In this document: positions 1-7,905 of the stretch, in pieces
How positions within the stretch are numbered: the first letter of the stretch is position 1
Layout: every line of letters begins with the position of its first letter
Assembly (NCBI RefSeq): GCF_001280595.1
Contig: NZ_LITU01000082.1
Coordinates: 106,337-170,336 of the forward strand
DNA from: Paenibacillus xylanivorans
GTDB taxonomy: Bacteria; Bacillota; Bacilli; Paenibacillales; Paenibacillaceae
Length of the DNA stretch: 64,000 bases
Direction: 5' to 3'
Made by a program: the position numbers and the translations under genes
Notes under the pieces: generated by a model
Told to the model about the DNA's origin: nothing
The model's database searches: none
Seen by the model: only the letters and a program-made list of their open reading frames with translations

Positions 1-63
1 TGCTCTCCAAATATGGTACTAACCTTTCTGATTTCAATCCACGCACTCCATACGGAGTGCGAC
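1..63 (-). CRISPR. Leader-proximal end of a type I-C CRISPR array (one repeat and part of one spacer)
   Basis: Positions 31-63 hold a 33-nt sequence whose reverse complement begins GTCGCACTCC, continues with GTAT and the complementary arm GGAGTGCG, and ends TGGATTGAAAT. This is the classic hairpin repeat of type I-C (Dvulg) systems, whose 3' end supplies the crRNA 5' handle. Positions 1-30 are a unique, incomplete spacer; a second repeat would lie just left of the window, so repetition itself cannot be seen here. In type I-C the GTCGC end faces the leader, so the array is transcribed on the minus strand and runs out of the window. The AT-rich DNA at 64-171 fits as leader and the visible spacer would be the most recently acquired one. 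Confidence 0.85.
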
Positions 64-171
64 AGCGAAAAAAGAACGTAACAATACTACTTTTAATAAT
101 ATCATTACGTTCTTTCACTATTTCTTGCTAATCATACAACCATTTTAATATATCAAACCCAATATATTCAA
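64..171 (-). promoter_or_regulatory. CRISPR leader with promoter
   Basis: AT-rich, gene-free DNA directly flanks the GTCGC end of the repeat. On the minus strand there is a -35-like TTGAAT (166-171), an 18-nt spacer and a -10-like TAAAAT (142-147), which would start a pre-crRNA near 135, about 70 nt before the first repeat. The predicted leader RNA contains a perfect 11-nt inverted repeat (71-81 with 105-115). Promoter placement is by eye. Confidence 0.6.
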
Positions 172-188
172 TAGAACCGTTGCCAAAA

Positions 189-204
189 GGTCACAAAAAT
201 GACC
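189..204 (-). terminator. Weak intrinsic terminator after the amino-acid ABC operon
   Basis: On the minus strand GGTCA and TGACC pair around a 6-nt loop and are followed by TTTT. It lies about 90 nt past the stop of the ATP-binding protein gene and separates that operon from the CRISPR leader promoter. The stem is only 5 bp. Confidence 0.4.
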
Positions 205-292
205 CTTTCGACAAAATCTGAGGTGCTAATCCCCCGGGGATTTTATGGGAGCTTGGCATTCGCACCTGTCTACTGCCCCATACAACCACTTT

Positions 293-1048
293 CTACCCTT
301 CCACTTCCACCCGCTGCAAAAACGTGCGCGTACGCTCCAGCTTGGGATTGCCAAAAATCTGCTCGGGCGGTCCCGCTTCGGCAATTTCGCCGTTATCCAT
401 GAAGAAAACACGATCCGCAACATCGCGGGCAAAGCTCATCTCATGGGTGACGATCATCATCGTCATGTTCTCCTGCGCCAGCTGCTTGATGACGCGCAGC
501 ACTTCTCCGGTCAGCTCGGGATCGAGTGCCGATGTCGGCTCGTCGAAGAGCAGAATGTCCGGCTGCATCATCAGAGCGCGAGCAATCGCTACACGCTGTT
601 TCTGTCCACCCGACAGATTGGCGGGATAAGCATCCGCCTTCTCGGACAGCCCTACTTTACCGAGCAATTCCAGACTGCGCTGCCGGATGATCGCTGAGCT
701 TTCTTTTTTCAACGTCTTCGGTGCCAGTTCCAGATTCGCCTGTACCGTCAGATGCGGAAACAAGTTGAAATGCTGAAAGACCATGCCCATGCGATCCGTA
801 ATCTTCCGTATATCAGCTCCACCTGCATACGTTCCGTTCTCAGCCAGCGTCTGGCCTTGAATGCGAATGGTACCACCCGAAATATCCTCGAGATGAATCA
901 GGCTGCGCAGCATCGTACTTTTACCAGAACCAGAAGGTCCGATGACGGCAATGACTTCACCCGGCTCCACGTGGAACGATACCTGCTTCAGCACATCAAG
1001 TGTACCGAATGATTTTCTTAATTGATTCACTTCTATAATATGTGTCAT
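293..1048 (-). CDS. Polar amino acid ABC transporter, ATP-binding protein
   Basis: ATPase subunit of a polar amino acid importer (GlnQ/TcyC/HisP type) acting on the cytoplasmic face with the permease at 1111-1770. The 251 residues contain Walker A GPSGSGKST (about 38-46), the ABC signature LSGGQKQRVAIARA (about 145) and Walker B ILLFDEPTSALDP. Length is normal for the family. It is the third gene of a binding protein, permease, ATPase operon on the minus strand, the usual Gram-positive order. Substrate (glutamine, cystine, arginine or another) cannot be decided from sequence. An AAAGGA ribosome site precedes the ATG. Confidence 0.93.
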   Translation of the reverse strand: MTHIIEVNQLRKSFGTLDVLKQVSFHVEPGEVIAVIGPSGSGKSTMLRSLIHLEDISGGTIRIQGQTLAENGTYAGGADIRKITDRMGMVFQHFNLFPHLTVQANLELAPKTLKKESSAIIRQRSLELLGKVGLSEKADAYPANLSGGQKQRVAIARALMMQPDILLFDEPTSALDPELTGEVLRVIKQLAQENMTMMIVTHEMSFARDVADRVFFMDNGEIAEAGPPEQIFGNPKLERTRTFLQRVEVEG

Positions 1049-1110
1049 ATGCAGACAGTCCTTTAATTGATCAGATTGGATAACTTCGTAAACTTCTATT
1101 TCGTGCGTGT

Positions 1111-1770
1111 TTACTCAAATGTGTAACGTTTCTCCAGTGACTTGAAGAACAAGGTGAGTACCATGGTCAGCAACAAATAAATAATACCGGCAATCAGGAA
1201 CGGTGTCAGACGGAAATCACGGTTTACCGCGGCCTGTGCGTAATGCAGCAGCTCAGGTACAGCCACAGCATACAGCAACGCCGTATCTTTGATTAACGTA
1301 ATCGATTCATTCGCCGTCGCAGGCAGCACAACCCGGATCATCTGTGGGATGACGACTTTCGTCATCGTCTGCCATTTGCTTAGGCCCAGTACCTGTGCAG
1401 CTTCATGTTGTCCTTTATCAATGGAGAGCAATCCACCTCTGAAAATCTCGGCAAAGTACGCACCATAATTCAAAATAAAGGCCAGTGCCGCCGCCGTGAA
1501 GCGGTCAAATACAAGATACTCTCCTACGCCTGGAAGCAGCGGCAGACCGAAGCAGAAGAACAACAGCTGAAGCATCAGCGGCGTTCCCCGCATCACATAT
1601 ACATACGTATGAGCGATCCAAGCCAGTGGCTTGAACCGGCTTTTCATCAATAAGGTTACTCCAAATCCAAGTGGTACAGACACTATAATGGCCAGCAAAA
1701 ATAAAAAGATTGTGGTCTGTGCCCCTTCAAGCATGGGCTTCATAACGCCCAATAAATACTCCCAGCTCAT
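1111..1770 (-). CDS. Polar amino acid ABC transporter, permease
   Basis: Membrane subunit of the importer, 219 residues. It shows the HisM/GlnP-type layout: a hydrophobic N-terminal segment (about 18-40), the conserved stretch VYVMRGTPLMLQLLFF (about 57-72), and the EAA loop EAAQVLGLSKWQ (about 123-134) that docks on the ATPase. GAGGAG lies 9 nt before the ATG. It sits 62 nt before the ATPase gene and 109 nt after the binding-protein gene; a strong hairpin lies in the latter gap, so expression below that of the binding protein is likely. Confidence 0.93.
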   Translation of the reverse strand: MSWEYLLGVMKPMLEGAQTTIFLFLLAIIVSVPLGFGVTLLMKSRFKPLAWIAHTYVYVMRGTPLMLQLLFFCFGLPLLPGVGEYLVFDRFTAAALAFILNYGAYFAEIFRGGLLSIDKGQHEAAQVLGLSKWQTMTKVVIPQMIRVVLPATANESITLIKDTALLYAVAVPELLHYAQAAVNRDFRLTPFLIAGIIYLLLTMVLTLFFKSLEKRYTFE

Positions 1771-1796
1771 CGCAATCGGCTCCTCTAATCTGTTAA

Positions 1797-1839
1797 CCCC
1801 GCATTCCGCAGGAGACGTGCTCCTTTTTGGAATCCGGGG
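1797..1839 (-). promoter_or_regulatory. Stem-loop between binding-protein and permease genes
   Basis: CCCCGCATTCC (1797-1807) pairs with GGAATCCGGGG (1829-1839), with a further small GGAG/CTCC stem inside. It lies between a highly expressed class of gene (binding protein) and its permease, where such hairpins commonly stabilise the upstream mRNA or partly terminate transcription. There is no long U tract, so an mRNA-stability role is more likely than full termination. Confidence 0.55.
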
Positions 1840-1879
1840 TCATGTTGTTTACTACATATGTCAGGCAAATGGCCCGATC

Positions 1880-2650
1880 TTATTTCAAAACTTCATCTTC
1901 ACCAAACCATTTGGTGGAAATCTCGGCTGCTGTACCATCTGCATTGAGATCATCCAATGCTTTTTGCAGCTGGTTCAGCAGTTCTTCATTGCCTTTTTTC
2001 ACACCAATACCGTATTGTTCCGGAGCAAGGGATTCATCCAGCAATTTGAATGTGCCCTCTTCCTTGGACATGTAATATCTCGCGACCACTTCGTCAATGA
2101 TGACTGCATCCAGACGTTTTGTTTTGAGATCGGTCAGCGCGAGTACATTGTCCGGGAATTCGGAAGCATCCACTTTATCCTTCAGAGGACTTGCCGCTAG
2201 TGCATCTGCCGCAGAGGACAGCGCCTGCAATCCTACATTTTTGCCGTCCAGTTCATCCAGCTTCGTGATCGGCGAATCTGCGAGTGTGACTGCAACCTGG
2301 CTGTTCTCCAGATACGGCTTCGTGAACAGCACTTTATCTTTCCGTTCATCCGTAATTGTGTACCCGTTCCAGATCAGGTCGATCCGGCCACTGTTCAGCT
2401 CCGATTCTTTGGAAGACCAGTCAATTGGCTGGAACGTGATTTCTTTACCCATTTTCTCCGCTGCGGCTCTGGCATAGTCAATATCAAAACCAACAATTTC
2501 ATTCTTCTCATCCCGGAAGCCCATTGGAGCAAATTTATCATCTATCCCTACAATAATGGCATTATCATCCTTGCTTCCCGAGCTGGAACAACCCGCAACA
2601 ACAATCATGCATATGCTGATCAATAATAGAAATATCGCTTGTTTTCTCAT
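1880..2650 (-). CDS. Amino acid ABC transporter substrate-binding lipoprotein
   Basis: Extracellular receptor of the importer, anchored as a lipoprotein. The chosen ATG at 2650 gives 256 residues, has GGAGGGG about 8 nt upstream and puts the signal peptide at the very N-terminus (MRKQAIFLLL, then lipobox VAGC). An in-frame start 12 codons upstream would bury the signal and lacks this spacing. The mature protein is a family 3 solute-binding domain with the typical openings VGIDDKFAPMGFRDE and GFDIDYARAAAEKMG. First gene of the operon. Confidence 0.93.
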   Translation of the reverse strand: MRKQAIFLLLISICMIVVAGCSSSGSKDDNAIIVGIDDKFAPMGFRDEKNEIVGFDIDYARAAAEKMGKEITFQPIDWSSKESELNSGRIDLIWNGYTITDERKDKVLFTKPYLENSQVAVTLADSPITKLDELDGKNVGLQALSSAADALAASPLKDKVDASEFPDNVLALTDLKTKRLDAVIIDEVVARYYMSKEEGTFKLLDESLAPEQYGIGVKKGNEELLNQLQKALDDLNADGTAAEISTKWFGEDEVLK

Positions 2651-2782
2651 CTCTCTAACCCCTCCATGTCTATAACCAAAACCCAAACGCTTTAGTTCGT
2701 TACCACGTTATCAGAGTATTATAATAACATAGCATGGGAGAAGAGTCGAGCATGTTGCCAAGTTCATTCGTATCTATTCCGG

Positions 2783-3340
2783 TCAATTGTAAACAATTTG
2801 TGAAAAAGCTTCTTTCACTTGCGCCGGTTCCACCAGCTTCTTACGTACGGTTGCATCCCACTTATCCGGTTCCTGAAGCGTCTTCATTTCAGTACCGGCC
2901 CATTGCTGGGCAGCCTCACGGCTCAAGGTATATTGAATATCCTCAAATGTATAAAGCACATGCTCCAAATTATCAATCCACACAAAATTGGCAGCAGCGT
3001 TATATACAAGTATTCGTTCCAACTCTTCGGGCTTCATATCACTGGCGTTCATCCTGTATTTAATTTGAGCCGTAAATGTCTCTGGATACAATTGATACCC
3101 ATTCAACTGGTCGTTTAGAGGCAATGTCTGATTTAAATGGCTGAGATTGGAGAAGTCTCCCATATAAGCACTGCGATATTTCGCTAATGCCGCAAAATCA
3201 TGGGTTAACGGATCTTGCTGCTCTGCTTCGTACTGCGCCTGCTTCGCCTCTATTCTCGGATTAACGACGCCCTCAACCACAATAACACCAAAGATACCGA
3301 GCATGACCAATGCAATAATCCATTTGTTCTTTCCCGTCAT
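2783..3340 (-). CDS. Membrane-anchored protein, DUF4825-like
   Basis: 185-residue protein with one N-terminal membrane segment (about 8-26) and a soluble domain that would lie outside the cell. The region DFAALAKYRSAYMGDFSN, followed by a segment with NQTLPLND, resembles DUF4825 proteins; I place it there only tentatively. It overlaps the preceding gene by 4 nt, so the padR, prefix-domain and DUF4825-like genes form one translationally coupled operon. The function is unknown; the context suggests a PadR-controlled membrane or stress module. Confidence 0.6.
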   Translation of the reverse strand: MTGKNKWIIALVMLGIFGVIVVEGVVNPRIEAKQAQYEAEQQDPLTHDFAALAKYRSAYMGDFSNLSHLNQTLPLNDQLNGYQLYPETFTAQIKYRMNASDMKPEELERILVYNAAANFVWIDNLEHVLYTFEDIQYTLSREAAQQWAGTEMKTLQEPDKWDATVRKKLVEPAQVKEAFSQIVYN

Positions 3341-4029
3341 ATGACATCACCTACATCATACTTGCCCACGATCCGATACGCCCTCTGCACGATCAAAGGA
3401 ATAATAATACTTAATAAAGGTATGGCAAAGGCAATCGCGATTACAGTAAATTGATAGGGCCCCTCTACCTGAATCGGTCGACTATACCAGATGTTGCTTC
3501 CAAATCGCAGCGCCGCCTGTGTACCCCACAGCACAACGATGAGACCTGCCCATAACCACCACAATCTGCGCGTCCATTGCAAGAATACAGGTATACGGAT
3601 AACGGTGATGTCCTCTGGATCTGCCGAAGTATTTTTATTTTTCAACATATAAAATACATACGCTCCACCCACGATCACACTCATGAGCATGAGCAAGTTG
3701 TTAATGGTTGCGCCCTGGACCATGACTCTCATTGGAATAGTAATGATCCAGGCGATAAGGCTATAAATCAATGCAGACTGCAACACCGCAGTCCAATAAG
3801 GAACGCGTTGCACCCTGCGATGATCACTCATGATGTGATCCATACCAGCTACATGTTGAATGGCAGTCTGAAAAGCCTGCTCCTTGTCCATGCCCTGCTC
3901 CATATAATCCTCGATTCGTGCAGCGAGATTACTGTGAATCTCTTCTTTTAACTCCCGATTGGCCAATGTATCCTGCGCATGATCGAACAGACGATTCACA
4001 TGTCGGGTAATACGAGCTTCCAATGTCAT
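3337..4029 (-). CDS. Membrane protein with N-terminal permease-prefix/HAAS-like domain
   Basis: 230 residues. The N-terminal 80 or so are soluble and charged (ELKEEIHSNLAARIEDYMEQG, then KEQAFQTAIQHVAG), the pattern of the HAAS / 'permease prefix domain 1' family that regularly follows PadR genes in Firmicutes. Four hydrophobic segments follow (roughly 80-100, 107-127, 155-172 and 195-215). It overlaps padR upstream by 4 nt and the next gene by 4 nt. Expected role, by family: membrane-associated partner in PadR-controlled signalling. No catalytic motif was seen. Confidence 0.72.
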   Translation of the reverse strand: MTLEARITRHVNRLFDHAQDTLANRELKEEIHSNLAARIEDYMEQGMDKEQAFQTAIQHVAGMDHIMSDHRRVQRVPYWTAVLQSALIYSLIAWIITIPMRVMVQGATINNLLMLMSVIVGGAYVFYMLKNKNTSADPEDITVIRIPVFLQWTRRLWWLWAGLIVVLWGTQAALRFGSNIWYSRPIQVEGPYQFTVIAIAFAIPLLSIIIPLIVQRAYRIVGKYDVGDVI

Positions 4030-4385
4030 ATCCCTTCATCTCCCTTTTCCTCGGAAATAATCATGCAGTCAATCAATGTTTTGGCTGCGTGCCAAGCCTG
4101 AACTTGCTGTTTATAACTTTCCTGCCCCTCCGTTGTAATCCGGTAATATTTGCGTCGTCCTCCCTGTGTCTCTTCTCCCCAGTAGGATTCAACATGCCCA
4201 CTCTTCTCCAACCGTTTCAAACTGGAATAAAGCGTCGGTTCCTTCAATTCAAACCGTTCTCCACTCTTGCGATAGATTTCCTTAATAATGCTGTAGCCGT
4301 AGTTATCCTTCGGTATAAGTACACTCAGAATAATGGGGTCAATGTTGCCTCGAATTAGATCACTGTTAATCGCTTGCTCATCCAT
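4026..4385 (-). CDS. PadR family transcriptional regulator
   Basis: 119-residue winged-helix repressor. Family hallmarks are LSVLIPKDNYGYSIIKEI near the N-terminus, the recognition region EPTLYSSLKRLEKSGHVES and the wing GRRKYYRITTEG. PadR proteins dimerise through the C-terminal helix and release DNA on binding small molecules. First gene of a three-gene coupled operon. A promoter with an inverted repeat in its spacer lies 37-65 nt upstream, which strongly suggests autoregulation. Confidence 0.92.
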   Translation of the reverse strand: MDEQAINSDLIRGNIDPIILSVLIPKDNYGYSIIKEIYRKSGERFELKEPTLYSSLKRLEKSGHVESYWGEETQGGRRKYYRITTEGQESYKQQVQAWHAAKTLIDCMIISEEKGDEGI

Positions 4386-4421
4386 CTGCCCTACTCACCG
4401 ACTTTCTTTAATCCTGGGTAT

Positions 4422-4460
4422 ACTATAAGACATATTACTATGTCTGTAAAGGTAATATGT
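4422..4460 (-). promoter_or_regulatory. padR promoter with embedded operator
   Basis: On the minus strand TTTACA (4445-4450) and TATAGT (4422-4427) are separated by exactly 17 nt. The spacer region holds the perfect dyad AGACATA-ttac-TATGTCT (4428-4445). A second, overlapping dyad pairs ACATATTAC (4430-4438) with GTAATATGT (4452-4460). ATGT/ACAT dyads are the usual PadR operator type. The site also lies upstream of the plus-strand lipoprotein gene, so it could control both directions. Confidence 0.65.
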
Positions 4461-4558
4461 GTCGATTGGTAAATATGCATCACAATGGGCAACTTTCCTC
4501 TCTCACTTTGCGTCTGGAAGATATTAGGGAGGTGGATAAAATAAAAGTCTTCAATACT

Positions 4559-5119
4559 ATGAGAACGATAACTTCACTCGTGTTCCTTACAACTTTGCTG
4601 ATATTATCCGGCTGTAATCCTACTCCAAGTAACGGCACAAACGAACCTCCCTCTCTCCCATCGCCAAATACAAAGGAAGCTGAAGTGGGTTCACTAGAGG
4701 AGAACGCTAAGGAACCTGGACCAAACTTACCCCAGGCACTGCCTACGCCAACTATCCAGAGCGAAAGCGGCATCTCTATTCCAGCTGTACAGGGCAGTTA
4801 TTGCTGGGGAGGTATGTGTGCTGACTATGCAAGTGATGTGGAATTGCTGGAAGGTAAAGTACCTGTCTCGGTTTTGGTGGGCGAGAACATATCTATTAAA
4901 TTGAGTACGGATGTACCACCTAACGAGTTCACTCTGGTTGAATATGTGAACGGGGAGGCACGTCCCATCTCTTTGCGAGAAGGAACATTCCAGTTTGCAC
5001 AGGAAAAAGATACTCATTATTATGGAGCCTTTGTCGGCTGGTCTTCCCCAAAAAATTCGCAGGTTTCCTTGGGTGATACCTCTTTTGCCTTTGTAATCCG
5101 TGGTGTCGAAAAAAAATAG
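4559..5119 (+). CDS. Putative lipoprotein, unknown function
   Basis: About 186 residues with signal peptide MRTITSLVFLTTLL and lipobox ILSGC, then a Pro/Ser/Asn/Glu-rich linker of about 50 residues and a compact C-terminal domain containing GSYCWGGMCADYAS. The start is uncertain: the ATG at 4559 fits the signal peptide, but the only good ribosome site (GGGAGGTGG, 4527-4535) is 23 nt away, so initiation may occur at an in-frame non-ATG codon such as ATA 4541 or GTG 4532. It is divergent from padR. I do not recognise the C-terminal domain. Confidence 0.7.
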   Translation: MRTITSLVFLTTLLILSGCNPTPSNGTNEPPSLPSPNTKEAEVGSLEENAKEPGPNLPQALPTPTIQSESGISIPAVQGSYCWGGMCADYASDVELLEGKVPVSVLVGENISIKLSTDVPPNEFTLVEYVNGEARPISLREGTFQFAQEKDTHYYGAFVGWSSPKNSQVSLGDTSFAFVIRGVEKK

Positions 5120-5129
5120 AACCAAACAA

Positions 5130-5153
5130 GGCCCCTCCAATTTTGGAGAGGCC
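5130..5153. terminator. Bidirectional terminator between lipoprotein and GH4 genes
   Basis: GGCCCCTCC and GGAGAGGCC pair across AATTTT between two convergent genes; the stem is strong but the T tracts are short on both sides. Confidence 0.6.
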
Positions 5154-5167
5154 CTACTCATTTTTAT

Positions 5168-6673
5168 CTATTGCTGCACTTTCTCGCGATCTTTCCCTTT
5201 ATCCGATTCACCCGCATTTTTGTTGGCGGCATCGCGATCCTGCTGCATTTCTGCAACGGTTTTCACTTTGAGACGTGCAGCACCTTCGTATTCCTTCGTT
5301 GGAATCAGATTGCCCGCAGCGAGTCTTGCTTCTGCCGCGGCAATGGCATCACCATATTGCGGCAACCACTCGGCTTGAGCGACCAGCATCTCGTCAACCA
5401 TTTGCCAGATTTCTTTTGGATTACATACCGCACCCACGAGTGGGTCCATCATAAACGCCTGACGCAATAGTTTGTCATCACCATGTACTGCAGCTTCAAC
5501 CGCAAGCCGTTGTACGGAAATGCTCACGTTACACACGGCAGCCGGACCGAGCGGCAGATCGCCCACATGCGGCATCGAAATGCCGTTACGGTCCACATAT
5601 CCCGGTGCTTCGATGATGGCATCATCTGGCAGGTTGGAGATCACACCATTATTAACGGTATTGAAATGTCCGCGGTATACGCGTCCCGTCTCCAACCCTT
5701 CTATAATGTAGGAACCATGTTCTCCACCTCGTTTTTCCGGGGCAAATTGCATCGGTTCATCCTTCATCCAGTTCGGGAAATCGGTCTCAAACCAATTTCT
5801 GCCCTCTGTACATACACGCAGATACCCGCCTGTCTCGCCGTTAATCCAGTTGCCCAGATCAATCCAGTCCTTGATCTCTTCCGGACGTTTGCGGTACCAA
5901 GGCACATATTCGCTAAGGTGACCATTCGATTCCGTACTGTAGTAACCAAATCGGCGCAGCATATCGATCCGTACTTTCTCGGTACGGCTATACTCTGGAT
6001 GTTTCTCGAAGGCTTCGAGCAAATCACCCGTAAGATCTTTGCCTTCATGGGAAGCCTTGATGTACCAGGTCTGATGATTAATTCCGGCACATACAATATC
6101 CACTTCATTCATTTTCAGCCCAAATGCTTCCGCAATCTGGTGATGCCCGTGCTGTACGCCGTGACATAGTCCGATCGTACGCACGCCGCCGTACTTGTTG
6201 CAGGCCCAGGTCAGCATGACCATTGGGTTGGAGTAATTTAGAAGCAGTACATCTGGTGCGCTTTGCTCACGAATATCTTTACAGATGTCGAGCATTTCGG
6301 CAATTCCGCGCTGTCCGTACATAATCCCACCTGCACACAATGTATCGCCGACACATTGATCTACCCCATATTTGAGCGGAATATCCACATCGGTTGCAAA
6401 AGCTTCCAACCCGCCCACACGGATTGTACATAGTACATACTTCGCGTCCTTGAGCGCTTCTCTCCGGTCCGTTGTCGGCTGAATCTGAATATTCAGTCCA
6501 TTCTCGCGGATATCCCGCTGACACAGCTCGGTAACCATGTCCAGATTGTGCTGATTGATATCACAGAAAGCAACCTCAATATTGTTGAACTCCGGTACCG
6601 CGAGCAAATCCCGCAGCAACCCCCGTGTAAATCCGATACTGCCCGCCCCGATAAATGCCACTTTAAACGACAT
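5168..6673 (-). CDS. melA: GH4 family alpha-galactosidase/alpha-glucosidase
   Basis: 501-residue NAD- and metal-dependent glycosidase of family GH4, cytoplasmic (no signal peptide). Visible hallmarks are the dinucleotide motif FIGAGSIGFTRGLLRDLL (7-24), NYSNPMVML (about 146-154), and CHGVQHGHHQ (about 170-179), which carries the Cys/His metal ligands of the family; the later INHQTWYI also fits. It most resembles MelA-type alpha-galactosidases; alpha-glucosidase or galacturonidase specificity cannot be excluded. The last 30 residues form a charged tail. Transcribed after the AraC gene but with its own upstream region. No transporter is adjacent. Confidence 0.85.
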   Translation of the reverse strand: MSFKVAFIGAGSIGFTRGLLRDLLAVPEFNNIEVAFCDINQHNLDMVTELCQRDIRENGLNIQIQPTTDRREALKDAKYVLCTIRVGGLEAFATDVDIPLKYGVDQCVGDTLCAGGIMYGQRGIAEMLDICKDIREQSAPDVLLLNYSNPMVMLTWACNKYGGVRTIGLCHGVQHGHHQIAEAFGLKMNEVDIVCAGINHQTWYIKASHEGKDLTGDLLEAFEKHPEYSRTEKVRIDMLRRFGYYSTESNGHLSEYVPWYRKRPEEIKDWIDLGNWINGETGGYLRVCTEGRNWFETDFPNWMKDEPMQFAPEKRGGEHGSYIIEGLETGRVYRGHFNTVNNGVISNLPDDAIIEAPGYVDRNGISMPHVGDLPLGPAAVCNVSISVQRLAVEAAVHGDDKLLRQAFMMDPLVGAVCNPKEIWQMVDEMLVAQAEWLPQYGDAIAAAEARLAAGNLIPTKEYEGAARLKVKTVAEMQQDRDAANKNAGESDKGKDREKVQQ

Positions 6674-6754
6674 GTACAGTTCCTCCCGTAATCCGAGTAT
6701 ATTCGCCCCGGTTAATGATCTGACTTCATGAAATCATTGTAGCAACGGGTAGTA

Positions 6755-6768
6755 AGGAAGCGTTATCA
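6755..6768 (-). promoter_or_regulatory. Possible cre-like site upstream of the GH4 gene
   Basis: AGGAAGCGTTATCA lies 82-95 nt before the ATG, just upstream of an extended -10-like TGCTACAAT. It matches about 12 of 14 positions of the CcpA site in this orientation. Weaker than the other cre-like sites in the window. Confidence 0.35.
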
Positions 6769-6853
6769 AAATCATGACCTCTTCACAACGAGGTTGTCAA
6801 AAATCCTCACTTTTGCATCCACCGCGCCGTACTTTCCAGATAAACTGCACGAT

Positions 6854-7864
6854 TTATTCTTCAGCGGGATAATGACTGACATGTCGTTCCATCGAGGAAC
6901 GGAATTCAACCGGAGTTCGGCCTGTATATTTCTTGAACAACATATGAAAATATTGTCTGCTCCCCACGCCCACGTAATCGGAAATTTCGGAGATTGGAAT
7001 ATCTGTCTGTTGCAGCAGCATCTTCGCCTTTTCCATTCGGAGCATCGTGAGATAATCGGTAGGCGTGCGCTTCGTGTGCTGGCGAAAAATACGGTGCAAA
7101 TAGCCTGGATGCAGATTCACCGCTGCCGCGATATCCTTCATTTGAATATTGCGATCCATATTGTGATGCATGAATTCAATCGTACGTTTCACGTACAGCT
7201 CCGTCTGATCCAGCGCACTTCGGTTGATTTCCCCGCGAAGTCGTGCGACCCGAACGAGCAGTTGGATAAACAACGTGCGTACCAGCGTACCTTGCTCAGG
7301 CGACTTTAGATCACGGGCTTCGCGATGATGCAAGCGTTCCTCCGACGGGATGATCCGCATAGGTGCAGAAGATCGGCCCTGTTCCATCAGACCACGCTGA
7401 TCCAGCTCCAGCACCAGGCTTTTCATAATATGGTACACCTCCTCCGGGTCAGGCAAAACTAGATAAGGCGAGGCTTGTGTTAGAAAAGCATGGACTTCAT
7501 CCTCTTCCAGCGCGAGCTGGCGAATGGAAGGCTGGCCCGGCTCCGATCTGGCAACTCCAAATTCAACATTCAGCATGCGGCACGGGACCCCATCCTCGAC
7601 CAGCAGACGGTGCGGAACCCCTGCATCCAGCAAAATGAACTGCCCTTTTTTCAATACAACCTGTTCCGAACTGCCATCCGGCATCTGTACATCGACCCGG
7701 CACATTCCCGAAATGATGTACATGATCTCCGTGGAATCATGATCGTGATAGGACATCTGGTAGTTGTCCCATTGCTTGTAATAATACGCGTAGAAACGCG
7801 GTCCATAGTCCTCTGTGCGCAGTTCCTCCTGAAACAGACTGCCTGTCCAATGTTTGGCTTCCAA
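6854..7864 (-). CDS. AraC family transcriptional regulator
   Basis: Sugar-responsive activator: an N-terminal cupin sensor domain (HDHDSTEIMYIISG, then LKKGQFILLDAGVPHRL) and a C-terminal pair of helix-turn-helices (IQMKDIAAAVNLHPGYLHRI and ISEISDYVGVGSRQYFHMLF-like). I place the start at TTG 7864 (336 residues) because GGAGGTG lies 8 nt upstream and a promoter -10 (7906-7911) is inside any longer reading frame. It is flanked by PL11 and GH4 genes on the same strand, so it probably senses a pectin- or galactoside-derived sugar and activates one or both neighbours. Confidence 0.88.
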   Translation of the reverse strand: MEAKHWTGSLFQEELRTEDYGPRFYAYYYKQWDNYQMSYHDHDSTEIMYIISGMCRVDVQMPDGSSEQVVLKKGQFILLDAGVPHRLLVEDGVPCRMLNVEFGVARSEPGQPSIRQLALEEDEVHAFLTQASPYLVLPDPEEVYHIMKSLVLELDQRGLMEQGRSSAPMRIIPSEERLHHREARDLKSPEQGTLVRTLFIQLLVRVARLRGEINRSALDQTELYVKRTIEFMHHNMDRNIQMKDIAAAVNLHPGYLHRIFRQHTKRTPTDYLTMLRMEKAKMLLQQTDIPISEISDYVGVGSRQYFHMLFKKYTGRTPVEFRSSMERHVSHYPAEE

Positions 7865-7905
7865 TGCCTGCACCTCCGTTGCTGCAACAATCCTCACTTT
7901 TCTCC

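Noticed and set aside
64..292. A cas gene or small protein in the CRISPR leader region
   Set aside because: No open frame with a ribosome site; AT-rich leader features explain the stretch.
1631..2200. 189-codon plus-strand frame spanning two amino-acid transporter genes
   Set aside because: Antisense to two conserved genes and their hairpin; no independent evidence.
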